Assembly (NCBI GenBank): GCA_009691905.1
Contig: SIAF01000003.1
Coordinates: 1-45,833 of the forward strand
Origin: Planctomycetaceae bacterium
GTDB taxonomy: Bacteria > Planctomycetota > Planctomycetia > Planctomycetales > Planctomycetaceae
Length of the DNA stretch: 45,833 nt
Direction: 5' to 3'
Below are positions 33,563 to 42,608 of the stretch, piece by piece. Both the position numbers and the translations under genes were made by a program. The notes below the pieces were generated by a model. The model saw only the letters and a list, made by a program, of their open reading frames with translations. It searched no databases and had not been told where the DNA came from. Positions within the stretch are counted from its first letter, which is position 1, and the number at the start of each line of letters is the position of its first letter.

Positions 33563-36043
33563 TCAAGCCAGTTTCAGTAATTTACGGGTCAGCCATTCCA
33601 GAGACAGCAGGCCCACCAGCGCGTACATGACCCATTCGCGGTCCCACAACGCCTGGGGGCGGTCGTATTGAATCTTCTGCGTCGTGCGGTCAGGCAGCAA
33701 TTGCGGCAGTTTCGCGGCGGCTTCGTCGAGCGACAGGTAGACGCCCCCCGTCTCGCGACGGGCCATCGCCCGCAGCAGCGGTTCGTTTTGCTCGGGATGA
33801 TCGAATTCGAGGTTTGGCAACCGAACCGAGATCGAGCCTTTCAACTGGTCGGTCGAATCGGGGATCGGCAGTTCGAGCTTGTAGCTGCCGGGAAGGCCCG
33901 CGAGAAACGCGCCGCCGAAATGCCCCGGCCGCGTCTTGTCGGCCAGCAGCACGGGCGAGGGGCTGATCGGCTTGCCGGCGGGATCGTAGATTTCCATGGC
34001 GACCTTGTCGGCGACATAGTCTTTGAACTGCGGATCGAGCAACCTGGCCCGGACCTGAATCGTCGCCCCCAGCGCGTATTGCGTCTTTTCGAGCAGCAGG
34101 ATCCCGCGATTGGTGCCCCGCAAGAGCCGCCCCTGGCCGACTTCGCGCAGCAGCTTGATCCACAGCCGATCGTAGAAATCTTCGTCGAGCGAACGGAGTC
34201 GCCACCATTCGGCGCTGCCCAGATAGAGCACGCGCCCCGCGCCGTAAAACTGAGTCGCCAGCAGAATCGGCTGGTCGGAAATGGCAGCCGAACGCGGGTC
34301 GCTGAAACGGGCATAGACCGTCGCGCCCGCCTTGGGGCCATCGGTGGGGAAGCACCGGTAGATGCCGGGAAATTCTTTCCAGGCAGCGGCGCTGGTCATG
34401 GTGTTGTCGGTTAATTGCAAAAATCCGGCTTCGATCCCGTCGCGGGTGAATTCGACGGGCCACGGCTGCTGAAATTCTTCGTCTTCGATCAGGCGCTGCT
34501 TGTCGAGCACGACGGGGTACAACTCCAACAGGCTTTGCAATTCCTGTTGCACGGCTTCGTCGGCCGATGCCAGTTGCGGCGTGAACACATCCCCCGCCAC
34601 CAGCACCAGGCCGCCGGCCTGAGCAAAGACCCACTCGCTCAAGAGCTTGAGCGTCTCGCCGTTCTCACCGGCAATTTTTCGCCAATCGGGGTCGAACGCC
34701 ACGATCACGTCATAGTTGAACAGCTCTTCGCGGGACGACGGAAAGTCGAAAATCACGTTGTCCGACTCCTGACTGATGCCGGGGACGCCGGTTTGCAACA
34801 GCACGTCGACGTCGATCGTCTTGTCGCGATTGAGCAACGTGCGAACGAACTGGTAATCGCGCATCGGCCCCCCCGCAACGAGCAGCACGCGGGTCTTGCG
34901 GTCGATGACTTCGATGCCGACCTCGTCCTGCACGACGTCGTCGGCGAGGTCGGCGACTTTTTGTACGGGAGCCACGCGGACCAGAAACGTCCGCCGGCCG
35001 GCTGCGGTGGGAGAGTAATCGAAGGCGACCGTGATCGGGACGCCATCTTCGAGCAATTGCTCTTCGCGCGTCTGGATCTCGATTGGCTCGCCTTCGTCCT
35101 GATCGAGCTTGCTCAAGAGGTCGATCTTCAAAGGCTTGTTGGCCATCCCCTGGCCGCTCACGAAAGCCGTGATGGTGAACCCGTCGCCGATGTGGACGTG
35201 CGTCGGCGCCTGAATCTCGGCCAGTTGCAGCGTGACCGGCTTTTTCGTGCTGCCCACGCCGACGGGAATCACCCGCACCTTGCCCGCGACGGCCGCGTCG
35301 GCGGCCGCAAGCGGGTCGACGCCGGCGTTGTTGCCGCCATCGGTGATCAGCACGACTCCCGAGAGGGTGTCAGCCGCCTCTTCACGGATCGTTTGCAGCA
35401 GCGCTTCGCCCAGTCGCGTTTCGGCGCCCCGCGGGCGAACGATTTCAGCCCAGCTCGGCGAGCTCGACAACGCATCGCCGGGTTTCGCGGTTGCCGCGCC
35501 GGCGGCCGCGGGGCCCTCGGCGTTCGGTTGCCCGGTCGAATCGGGAACCCGCTTGGGCAACAAACGGACTTTGGCAAGTTGTGAATCGAACGCCGTGACG
35601 CTCACGTCGTGCGTCTCGCGCAGGGTGTCGAGCAACGGCGATTGTTCGAGCAGGCGCCGTACCAGTTCGGCGCGGGACGGAACCGATCCGTCGGCAGCGG
35701 ACCCAGCCGCGACATCTTTGTCCTGGCGACTCATCGAGACCGACGTATCGACCAGCAGAATGACCCGCGAGTACTGCGATGTGATTTGCGATTTTCGCTC
35801 TTGAGGGGCCAGCGCCACGATCAGCAGCGCCAGCAGCGTCAACAACCGCAGCGACCAGAGCCAGACCTTCCAGAACGGATGCAAATCGCGCGTGTCGCGG
35901 CGGTACAGCCAGGTTGCCGCGAGAAACAGGCCGATGAACCCCAGGAGCCACCACGACTTGGTTTCGCGACCGAACTCGAAAGTGCTCCAAAACTCGCCCC
36001 AGGCGGGCCATTCGGGAAACAATCTCGTGAGCCACTCTTTCAT
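33563..36043 (-). CDS. VWA-domain membrane protein with a GATase-like domain
   Basis: An 826-residue protein. Two N-terminal membrane segments (WWLLGFIGLFLAATWLY; LRLLTLLALLIVALAP) are followed by a von Willebrand A domain with the metal-site motif DTSVS (in RVILLVDTSVSMS). A beta-rich section comes next, then a domain resembling class-I glutamine amidotransferase folds as found in such proteins (VLLVAGGPMRDYQFVRTLL; WVFAQAGGLVLVAGD). It ends with a membrane helix (YALVGLLSLEWLTRKLLKL). Its ATG overlaps the preceding gene's stop by four bases (ATGA). VWA domains here probably bind partner proteins in a MoxR-controlled assembly. Confidence 0.85.
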   Translation of the reverse strand: MKEWLTRLFPEWPAWGEFWSTFEFGRETKSWWLLGFIGLFLAATWLYRRDTRDLHPFWKVWLWSLRLLTLLALLIVALAPQERKSQITSQYSRVILLVDTSVSMSRQDKDVAAGSAADGSVPSRAELVRRLLEQSPLLDTLRETHDVSVTAFDSQLAKVRLLPKRVPDSTGQPNAEGPAAAGAATAKPGDALSSSPSWAEIVRPRGAETRLGEALLQTIREEAADTLSGVVLITDGGNNAGVDPLAAADAAVAGKVRVIPVGVGSTKKPVTLQLAEIQAPTHVHIGDGFTITAFVSGQGMANKPLKIDLLSKLDQDEGEPIEIQTREEQLLEDGVPITVAFDYSPTAAGRRTFLVRVAPVQKVADLADDVVQDEVGIEVIDRKTRVLLVAGGPMRDYQFVRTLLNRDKTIDVDVLLQTGVPGISQESDNVIFDFPSSREELFNYDVIVAFDPDWRKIAGENGETLKLLSEWVFAQAGGLVLVAGDVFTPQLASADEAVQQELQSLLELYPVVLDKQRLIEDEEFQQPWPVEFTRDGIEAGFLQLTDNTMTSAAAWKEFPGIYRCFPTDGPKAGATVYARFSDPRSAAISDQPILLATQFYGAGRVLYLGSAEWWRLRSLDEDFYDRLWIKLLREVGQGRLLRGTNRGILLLEKTQYALGATIQVRARLLDPQFKDYVADKVAMEIYDPAGKPISPSPVLLADKTRPGHFGGAFLAGLPGSYKLELPIPDSTDQLKGSISVRLPNLEFDHPEQNEPLLRAMARRETGGVYLSLDEAAAKLPQLLPDRTTQKIQYDRPQALWDREWVMYALVGLLSLEWLTRKLLKLA

Positions 36044-38394
36044 GCGCGGCTCCCTGAAAGTTGAGCGACGGCACGTTGCGATTTCGACGAGGCCGAGGGG
36101 GCCGGTTGTTGCGCGGCCGGCTTGGGATGGTAGCTGAGCCGCAGCGCCAGGGCCTGTTCGGCAAGCAGCAGCACCATCAAAAACATCAGGACGAAATCAT
36201 GCAGTTCGCGGGTCGATTCCTGACCTTTGACCCATGAAAAATCTCCCGGCTCCTGAATCTGAACCGAGAGACCCGGCCCCAGCCGCCGTTGGATCAGCTC
36301 GGTCGTCGCGAGCTTCAACCGACTCTCGGCTTCAGGCACGTTGTAGGCAAATCGCCGCGTTTCGGTGCCGGCATTCTGGCGTTTCAACGTGAGCGTATAC
36401 AACCCCGGCTCGTCGGTCTTGCGATAGATGTCTTCATACTTGATCGAACCGTCGGTCGCACGATTGTCAGGTGAGGGAAAGGCCGGCGACGGGCCTTCGC
36501 CTGCGGCGGCTCCCGGCGGTGTGTCAGCGGGTGCAGCGACCGGCTGCCGAATGCCCAGCGCGATCGGGACGCGGCCGCCATCGGGTGGACGAATCTCGAC
36601 CTGCGGCAAATACTCGGCGGCGGCGAGCGAAATGACGATCGGCTCGCCCACCAGTTTGCGAACCAGCGAGCGATCGCTGCGCGCGACGTGTTTGGCGGTT
36701 TCGAGCTGCATGGAGACGAACGAGGGGGGAATGCGCGGCCAGTTGTTCCAGGAGGTCCCCAGCGACGTGAGGCAGGTGACGATCGTTCCCTTGCCCAGCC
36801 GATGCTCGAAAATCAGCGGCGCTTTGTTCCGCAGCGTGGCGATCACCTGAACGCCGTCGGGCACCGTCCAGTCGCGCGGGACCGCGAAATAGCGATCGAC
36901 TTTCACCAGGTCGAGAAACGGGTTCAACTCACCCTCAAACACGCGAAAAATCGGATGCTCGCCAAAGTCAACGTCGGGAGCGGGATTGGTTTCATCCACC
37001 AGCAGTTCAGCGGCGGTCGTCAGCCGGCAGGGAAACAAGCCTTTCCCGTCGGCGTACAACTTGTCGTTGTAGTAGGCCGCACGCACCTGGTCGCCCAGAT
37101 ACCAGACCAGCCCCCCGCCGGCTGCGACGTATTGCTCGAGGGTGCGGATCGCATCGGGCGGCAATTCGGCGACATTCAGCAGGAAGATGCTTTGAAATTT
37201 GTCGATCGGCCTGCGCCGCAGGTAGTCGAGCGACTCGATCGAGGGGGCGAAGCCCGTGATTCCCGGCGAAGGGGCCAGGGCATCGGCGAGGTAAAACGCC
37301 TCGCTGGACGAGGGGCTGCCGTCGATAATCAGCACCGCGTTGGCATCGGGCAAATCAAGCGCCAAAAAGCGGTGATTGTCCTGCTCGAGGGCGTCGGCCG
37401 GCAGCGAGACCTGGACGTCGTGCGGACCCGTCGTCGGAAACACGACGTCGAATTCGAGAGAGACTTCTTGACCCGGATCGAGACTGTCGATCGTTTCGGT
37501 CGCCGGAAGCCGTTTGCCATCGATCAGCACCGACAACCGGACCTCTTTCGCAACCTGTTCGCCATAGTTGCGGACGCTCACTGAGAGCCGCAACGGCACA
37601 TTGGCGGCCGCCACGTCGACGGCGCCGGTCAAATCGGTCAGGCCCAGGTTGGCGTGCGATTCGGGAACGGTCTTGACCAGGTTCACAGCGATCTGGTCGG
37701 TTTCGAGAGCCTTGAAGACGCCTGTCAGCGGCGATTCGTCGTTCCAGTCGGTCTGGCGAAAGTCAGAGACCAGGTGAAAATTGCGGGCGGCCCCTTTTTG
37801 CTCGGCCAGCAGGCGACGGGCTGCCTCGGCTCCGACCGCCAGATCGACGCTGCGATGCGAACAGTTGATCGCTTTGAGGGCGGTTTCCAGCCGCGACGAA
37901 AACTCTTTGTTCAAGTTCTCGAGTGTGATCACCGGCTGATCGGGGTTGGAAGCCAGCAGCAGCGTCAAGGTCTGGGTGTCGGGCTTGCGTTCGCCTTCGG
38001 CAGCGATCTTGCGGATCACAGCCTTTCCCGATTCGAAGGCGGTCGTCTCGCCCCACCGGTCGCGGAGCGAACCCGAATCGTCGAGCAGCACCAGGTGATG
38101 CGTCTTTTGACTGTGGAACAGCGAAAACTGCTCGGGATCGATCAGGGGCCGCGCGACCAGCATGATCAGCGCGGCAACCGCCAGCAACCGCATGAGCAAT
38201 AGCAGCAATTGCTCGAGCAGAATGCGGCGACGATTGCGCTTCTGGCTGGCCAGCAGAAACTCCATCGCCGCCCATTTCACGCGCCGGTACCTGAGCCGGT
38301 TGATGAAATGAATGACGATCGGCAGCGACAACAGCGCCGCCCCGGGAAGGATGAATTCCGGATGCCAGAACAAACTGGAAAGCCAAACGGGCAT
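36040..38394 (-). CDS. BatA-type aerotolerance/VWA membrane protein
   Basis: A 784-residue protein with a BatA-like N-terminus (LPGAALLSLPIVIHFINRLRYRRVKWAAMEFLLAS), two membrane segments, then a VWA domain with the motif DDSGS (LVLLDDSGSLRDRW). The middle has a CARDB-like beta domain (LRLSVSVRNYGEQVAKEVRLSV) and a GATase-like part (AVLIIDGSPSSSEAFYLADAL, YVAAGGGLVWYLGD). The C-terminal membrane segment is FVLMFLMVLLLAEQALALRL. It lies 70 bases after DUF58 and overlaps the next VWA gene. BatA-type proteins work with MoxR ATPases in envelope stress tolerance in other bacteria; the exact substrate here is unknown. Confidence 0.87.
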   Translation of the reverse strand: MPVWLSSLFWHPEFILPGAALLSLPIVIHFINRLRYRRVKWAAMEFLLASQKRNRRRILLEQLLLLLMRLLAVAALIMLVARPLIDPEQFSLFHSQKTHHLVLLDDSGSLRDRWGETTAFESGKAVIRKIAAEGERKPDTQTLTLLLASNPDQPVITLENLNKEFSSRLETALKAINCSHRSVDLAVGAEAARRLLAEQKGAARNFHLVSDFRQTDWNDESPLTGVFKALETDQIAVNLVKTVPESHANLGLTDLTGAVDVAAANVPLRLSVSVRNYGEQVAKEVRLSVLIDGKRLPATETIDSLDPGQEVSLEFDVVFPTTGPHDVQVSLPADALEQDNHRFLALDLPDANAVLIIDGSPSSSEAFYLADALAPSPGITGFAPSIESLDYLRRRPIDKFQSIFLLNVAELPPDAIRTLEQYVAAGGGLVWYLGDQVRAAYYNDKLYADGKGLFPCRLTTAAELLVDETNPAPDVDFGEHPIFRVFEGELNPFLDLVKVDRYFAVPRDWTVPDGVQVIATLRNKAPLIFEHRLGKGTIVTCLTSLGTSWNNWPRIPPSFVSMQLETAKHVARSDRSLVRKLVGEPIVISLAAAEYLPQVEIRPPDGGRVPIALGIRQPVAAPADTPPGAAAGEGPSPAFPSPDNRATDGSIKYEDIYRKTDEPGLYTLTLKRQNAGTETRRFAYNVPEAESRLKLATTELIQRRLGPGLSVQIQEPGDFSWVKGQESTRELHDFVLMFLMVLLLAEQALALRLSYHPKPAAQQPAPSASSKSQRAVAQLSGSRA

Positions 38395-38464
38395 GAGTCG
38401 TCGAATTCAACAGTTCGTTTAGTCGCGAGGCGCAGCCGAGCCGCAATAGATATAACGTCACGTT

Positions 38465-39376
38465 TCACGCACGCGCATTTTGTCGCATCCCGATGCGGTG
38501 ATCGATGTAGTACCCCAGCGCCGCATCGAGGTGGTCGCTGGTGCGAATCGTCTGAAAGTCGATCGTCTGTCGGGCGCACTGTCGGCGCAGGTCGTCATGG
38601 AATGCTTTCACGGCGACCAGATACCCTTCGCGCAGCGAGCGGGGGTCGCATGCGATTTCGCCCATGTCCTCCAACCCTTCGAAGCGGGTCGTGCCCGAGT
38701 AGTTAAAGTCGATTTCTTCGTCGTCCATGACATTGAACACGAGCACGTCGTGCCCGCGATGGCGCAGCAGCTTCAGTCCCTTGTATAGCCCCTCGCGCGG
38801 GGCAAACAGGTCGGAAACCAGCACGATCATCCCGCGCTGCGTCTGGGCGTCGGCGACTTTCGCAAGAATCCCGTACATGTCGGTTTTTTCGGCGGGATTC
38901 TGGGCGTCGAGCGCCACGAGCACCGCGTGCAGATGATTGCGCCTGCTGCGGGGAGGCACGTTGGCCCTGATGCCCGCGTCGAAGCTGATCAGCCCGACCG
39001 AGTCCTGCTGGCGCAAGAGCAGATAGGCAATGCTGGCGGCAATCGCACAGGCATATTCGTACTTCGTGAGGTCTTTCGACCCGAACTGCATCGACTCGCT
39101 GACGTCGACCAGCAGCGTGCAACGCAGGTTGGTCTCTTCTTCGTACTGCTTGATGTAGTACTTGTCGGTTTTCGACCAGGCCTTCCAGTCGATGCGCCGC
39201 GGATCGTCGCCGGCGACGTATTCGCGGTGCTGAACGAACTCGACCGATTGCCCGAAATACGGACTGCGGTGCAGGCCCGACAGAAACCCCTCGACGACGT
39301 TTCGTGCCTGCAGTTCCAGCCGCGAGATGCGAGCAATCGCCTCAGGCTGCAAAAATCTTTTGGAATCGCGGGTCAC
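38465..39376 (-). CDS. DUF58 protein
   Basis: A 303-residue cytoplasmic DUF58 protein with the family hallmarks [41 protein letters not shown] and a degenerate VWA domain that still has a DxSxS motif (Asp91, [12 protein letters not shown]). The GTG at 39376 is the best start, with GGAAGG about 12 bases upstream; it overlaps the end of the moxR-type gene by 35 bases, in another frame. DUF58 proteins are usual partners of MoxR ATPases. Confidence 0.92.
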   Translation of the reverse strand: MTRDSKRFLQPEAIARISRLELQARNVVEGFLSGLHRSPYFGQSVEFVQHREYVAGDDPRRIDWKAWSKTDKYYIKQYEEETNLRCTLLVDVSESMQFGSKDLTKYEYACAIAASIAYLLLRQQDSVGLISFDAGIRANVPPRSRRNHLHAVLVALDAQNPAEKTDMYGILAKVADAQTQRGMIVLVSDLFAPREGLYKGLKLLRHRGHDVLVFNVMDDEEIDFNYSGTTRFEGLEDMGEIACDPRSLREGYLVAVKAFHDDLRRQCARQTIDFQTIRTSDHLDAALGYYIDHRIGMRQNARA

Positions 39377-40397
39377 GCGTCAGCTCGCCTTCCTTCGAGG
39401 GAGTTTCCTGGATCAGCCGGCCGATCACCTTGTCGGCCGAAATCCCTTCGCTCTCGGCCGAAAAATTCGTCACAATCCGGTGACGCAGCACCGGTGCCGC
39501 CAGTGCCGCGATGTCATCGGTCGACACGTAACTGCGTCCATTGAGCAGCGCCCGGGCTTTACCCCCCAGCAGCAGGTACTGCACGGCCCGCGGGCCGGCG
39601 CCCCAGCTCAGCCAGTCGTTGATGAAATCGGGGCTGCCCGGCGTCCCGACACGCGTCTGCCGCACGAGGGCCAGCGTGAATTCGACCACGTGGTCGCTGG
39701 CCGGCACCTGCCGGACGATTTTTTGCAACTCGAGAATCTCGGCGCCGCTGAGAACCGGCTTAATGTCGTCGCTCATCAAAGTGGTTGTTCGTTTGGCGAT
39801 TTCGATCTCTTCTTTGAACGAGGGATAATTCACGAAGACTTTGAACATGAAGCGATCCTGCTGCGCTTCAGGCAGCGCATAGGTTCCTTCCTGTTCGATC
39901 GGGTTCTGGGTGGCCAGCACGAAAAACGGGTCGGTCAACTGGTGCCGCACCCGCCCCACCGTCACTTGCCGTTCCTGCATCGCTTCGAGCAATGCCGCCT
40001 GCGTCTTAGGCGGCGTTCGGTTGATTTCGTCGGCAAGGATCACGTTGTAGAACAACGGTCCCTCGATGAATCGGAACTCGCGGCGGCCGGTGGTTCGGTT
40101 CTCTTCGAGCACTTCGGTGCCGGTGATGTCGGCGGGCATCAAATCGGGGGTGAACTGGACGCGGCTGAAGGTCATCGACAAACAGCGCGAAAGCGTGCTG
40201 ATCATCAACGTTTTGGCTAAGCCCGGAACGCCTTCGAGAATGCAGTGCCCGCGGCTGAACAGGGCGATCAGAAGCTGCTCGATGACCTCATCCTGCCCGA
40301 CGATGACCTGCGACATCTGGGCTTTGATGGAATCATAGGCCTGCTTCAGTCTCTGAATCGACTGCGCGCTGTCGGCAGCGAATGAGGTCTCTGGCAT
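39342..40397 (-). CDS. MoxR-family AAA+ ATPase
   Basis: A 351-residue AAA+ ATPase, the first gene of the long minus-strand operon. It has Walker A GVPGLAKT (residues 56-63), Walker B ILADE (about 120-124), [13 protein letters not shown], sensor 1 [13 protein letters not shown] and [11 protein letters not shown], all standard for MoxR. MoxR ATPases act as chaperones that insert cofactors or help assemble complexes with VWA proteins, and here the neighbouring DUF58, BatA and VWA genes fit that. The start ATG at 40397 is the only sensible one. Promoter signals should lie in the 598-base upstream gap, but I could not pick them out. Confidence 0.95.
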   Translation of the reverse strand: MPETSFAADSAQSIQRLKQAYDSIKAQMSQVIVGQDEVIEQLLIALFSRGHCILEGVPGLAKTLMISTLSRCLSMTFSRVQFTPDLMPADITGTEVLEENRTTGRREFRFIEGPLFYNVILADEINRTPPKTQAALLEAMQERQVTVGRVRHQLTDPFFVLATQNPIEQEGTYALPEAQQDRFMFKVFVNYPSFKEEIEIAKRTTTLMSDDIKPVLSGAEILELQKIVRQVPASDHVVEFTLALVRQTRVGTPGSPDFINDWLSWGAGPRAVQYLLLGGKARALLNGRSYVSTDDIAALAAPVLRHRIVTNFSAESEGISADKVIGRLIQETPSKEGELTRDPRFQKIFAA

Positions 40398-40995
40398 AAT
40401 GACGGGATGGCTCCGGGCCTGATGGAATAGCTACAGGGAACGCAGTTTATTCATCTTACCTGGGCCACAAAGGGCCCGCGACTGGAAAACTCGGAAACGG
40501 CTGACGCGATTCGACCGGCGAATGCCGGCTGGATAATCCATCTTATCCCGCGCTGCATCACGCAACAAGTTGCTCCACGGACGGAGGTTCGGGTCGTGAT
40601 TTCGATGCCCGCACATCGCGTGCCGCCCCCTCCCAGAGGTTTCTGTGCCGAATCGGGCTGAAAACCAGCCAGTCGCGGCCGAATCCCCTTTGCAACTTTC
40701 ACAATGTCAACGCTTGTTGCGGGGGAAGCTAAGGTCGTTTCCCACTGCCACTTTGCGGCGTCTGTCGATTTTTCCGGTTAACGGGGTTGAATTCAGCTTT
40801 TCAGTCGCAGGGGCCGATTCCCTCCGTAGCAGCATGTCAAAGACCGTTGGTCTGCGGCATGCCGGCCGGGTCGGGAATCCATCTTTCCGCATTTTTGCGG
40901 TTGACCTATAATCCTGCGGTGGAATGCACCCCGGACCCACCCCCGCGAGACAGAATTCTCGCGGTCAAAAGCGCTCGCAGGAAGAGGATCATAGT
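40398..40995. other. Divergent intergenic region moxR/lipoprotein
   Basis: There are 598 bases with no gene that I can support; open frames on both strands lack homology and good starts. A TATAAT at 40907-40912 is a possible -10 box for the lipoprotein gene. No repeat of the families seen elsewhere in the window was found here. Confidence 0.5.
40884..40912 (+). promoter_or_regulatory. Possible promoter of the lipoprotein gene
   Basis: A perfect TATAAT lies at 40907-40912. The hexamer 17 bases upstream (TTTCCG, 40884-40889) is a poor -35. A start near 40919 would give a leader of roughly 77 bases. It rests on the -10 box alone. Confidence 0.3.
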
Positions 40996-41298
40996 ATGAA
41001 AGGAGTCCGGGTGAACATCCGCATTGTGGGTTGCGCCGTGTTGCTGCTGGCGGGCTGCGTCTCGTCGGAACGGACGCGGCTGCCGACGCTGTCTTACGGT
41101 GACCCGCGGGCCGAACGGCGCTCGTTCGACGTCCACGACCCCTATCCCGAACAGCGCAGCGGGCCGATGGTCGAGCGCCCTCGCGAAATGGACGTGCAGC
41201 GATCGGAACCACGCCGCGCGATCGAACATTACGTGAACCCGACTTCCGGCAGCCTGGCGCCTGAGGCATCGCGCTACCCGGCGAGCGTGATTCCCTGA
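40996..41298 (+). CDS. Small lipoprotein
   Basis: A 100-residue lipoprotein precursor. A short basic N-terminus (MKGVRVNIR), a hydrophobic stretch and the lipobox LLAGC put the acylated cysteine near residue 19. The mature part is polar and rich in Arg, Pro and Glu (LPTLSYGDPRAERRSFDV, MVERPREMDVQRSEPRRA), with no recognised domain. The ATG at 40996 has AGGAAGAGGA about 10 bases upstream; a longer start at 40924 lacks support. It probably sits on the periplasmic face of a membrane; function unknown. It stands alone on the plus strand. Confidence 0.72.
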   Translation: MKGVRVNIRIVGCAVLLLAGCVSSERTRLPTLSYGDPRAERRSFDVHDPYPEQRSGPMVERPREMDVQRSEPRRAIEHYVNPTSGSLAPEASRYPASVIP

Positions 41299-41452
41299 TC
41301 GCACCCGCGCATCAAGCGCATTTCTCTGCGAACTTCGTCTCCTCTGTGGCTCTCCTCGCACTCCGCGGCTGGGCGTGATGCTGGCGGTTTCGGATTGGTT
41401 CACGCGGAGACGCGGGGAACCTGGCGCGGCCGTCGGCCGCAACCAGAGACGG

Positions 41453-41480
41453 AACCACGAATCGGACGAATCACACGAAT
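41453..41480 (+). repeat. CACGAAT-type repeat, direct copy
   Basis: A 28-base copy beginning AACCACGAATCGG and ending CACACGAAT. It matches the complement of 41808-41835 with one mismatch. Confidence 0.65.
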
Positions 41481-41591
41481 GACGGATTCGAACAGGAGCG
41501 AGCAGAGGAACTGGCACGGGCATTGCCCGCAAACCCAACCTGATCCGCCGCGGCTCGACACGATGAATGGATAACTTTCGAAAGTCGTGGC

Positions 41592-41654
41592 AGCCGCAAA
41601 TGGACGCGAATGCACGCGAATGATATTTGCGTTCATCCGCGTCCATTTGCGGCT
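41592..41654. repeat. 21-bp inverted repeat
   Basis: Arms at 41592-41612 and 41634-41654, complementary at 20 of 21 positions, with core GCCGCAAATGGACGCG and its complement. The 21-base interval contains a further GCGAATG. It looks like a dispersed repeat element. Confidence 0.7.
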
Positions 41655-41759
41655 CCCAGGTCTTCCACGTGATGGCGGAAATTTGCGTGTCGCGACAAGA
41701 ATTCGAACGTTTGCTGCGCAGAGATCACAGGGCGGCCTTGAGCCGCAGCCAAAGCCGGG

Positions 41760-41835
41760 AACCACGAATCTTACGAATTAAACGAATGAGCCGATTCCTC
41801 CTGTATTATTCGTGTGATTCGACCGATTCGTGGTT
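41760..41835. repeat. CACGAAT-type inverted repeat
   Basis: Arms of 28 bases at 41760-41787 and 41808-41835, beginning AACCACGAATC and its complement, pair at about 22 of 28 positions. Confidence 0.65.
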
Positions 41836-42152
41836 AACGTTTTCTTCAGGATTGTTTGCCGCAAAGCAAAAAGGCGCCGCGATTGACCAAACGGCTCCGG
41901 CGGGAAGCGCGTCACAACCGCGGCAGGACCAGCGCCGTTCCGTCCGCCCCGAATGGGGCAACCCCATATCAGCCAGGGGCAGAGCGCCGCGGCAACCGCC
42001 GCAAAGCGCCGCCCCGGGTGACGAGCAATAATCGACGCCATCTCTGAAGGAGCGCAACAACCGAATTCGCTGTTCAATGAGCCCGAGATCAAACAAAGCG
42101 GCCCGCCGCCGCGCCCGGTTCGTTCAAATCCGGGTGGCCCCGAAATTCCCTG

Positions 42153-42320
42153 CTGATGCACCGTCCCCAACTGGTCGGTACACTTCGTCGTCTGCGACTG
42201 GCGGTTGTACTCGTAGAGCACGACGTCGCTCCCGCCGGCCGAGTCGGGGTACTGCGCCTGCCGCAGCAAAATGCTGGTCGCGACCGCCGAATTCGTGAGC
42301 GTCGCGCCGTACGGAGTAAA
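42153..42320 (-). pseudogene. RHS/YD-repeat protein remnant
   Basis: After a stop codon, the minus strand can be read for 56 residues: FTPYGATLTNSAVATSILL, then RQAQYPDSAGGSDVVLYEY, then NRQSQTTKCTDQLGTVHQ. The YEYNRQGQ-TxxTDQxGTVH pattern is typical of RHS/YD repeats. The reading stops matching at both ends, with a stop upstream and unrelated sequence downstream, so it is a fragment of a once larger RHS gene. RHS proteins are large surface or toxin-delivery proteins. Confidence 0.7.
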
Positions 42321-42608
42321 TCAAAGAGTCCTGAACCCTTTGATTTCTCCGTGCGGCTGTTTCATCCGCTACTCTCCTCCGGCTTTCACCGGCGCTTTCC
42401 CTGACCGTTTTCTTCCTTTTCTTTGGTCCCTTTTTTAGGGGCAGAGATGTCACGCCGCTACACCCGATTGTACCCCTCGACCCAGCAGGAGGCCATCGCA
42501 CGTGTGTTTGCCGGTAGCTCTTGATTCACCTATCCGTTATGCTGTCGAGAGGGCGGGAGAACTTGCTCTCCACGTCGATCATCCTATCGCGCGAACTGAG
42601 TCGGGCGT

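Larger units (their letters stand above)
41299..42608. other. Gene-poor stretch with repeats and an RHS remnant
   Basis: There are 1310 bases without an intact gene. They hold direct and inverted copies of a CACGAAT-type repeat (41453-41480, 41760-41835), a 21-bp near-perfect inverted repeat (41592-41654), and, on the minus strand, a decayed piece of an RHS gene (42153-42320). The remaining sequence shows nothing that I can identify, and the last 100 bases should contain the start signals of the restriction gene. Confidence 0.6.
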
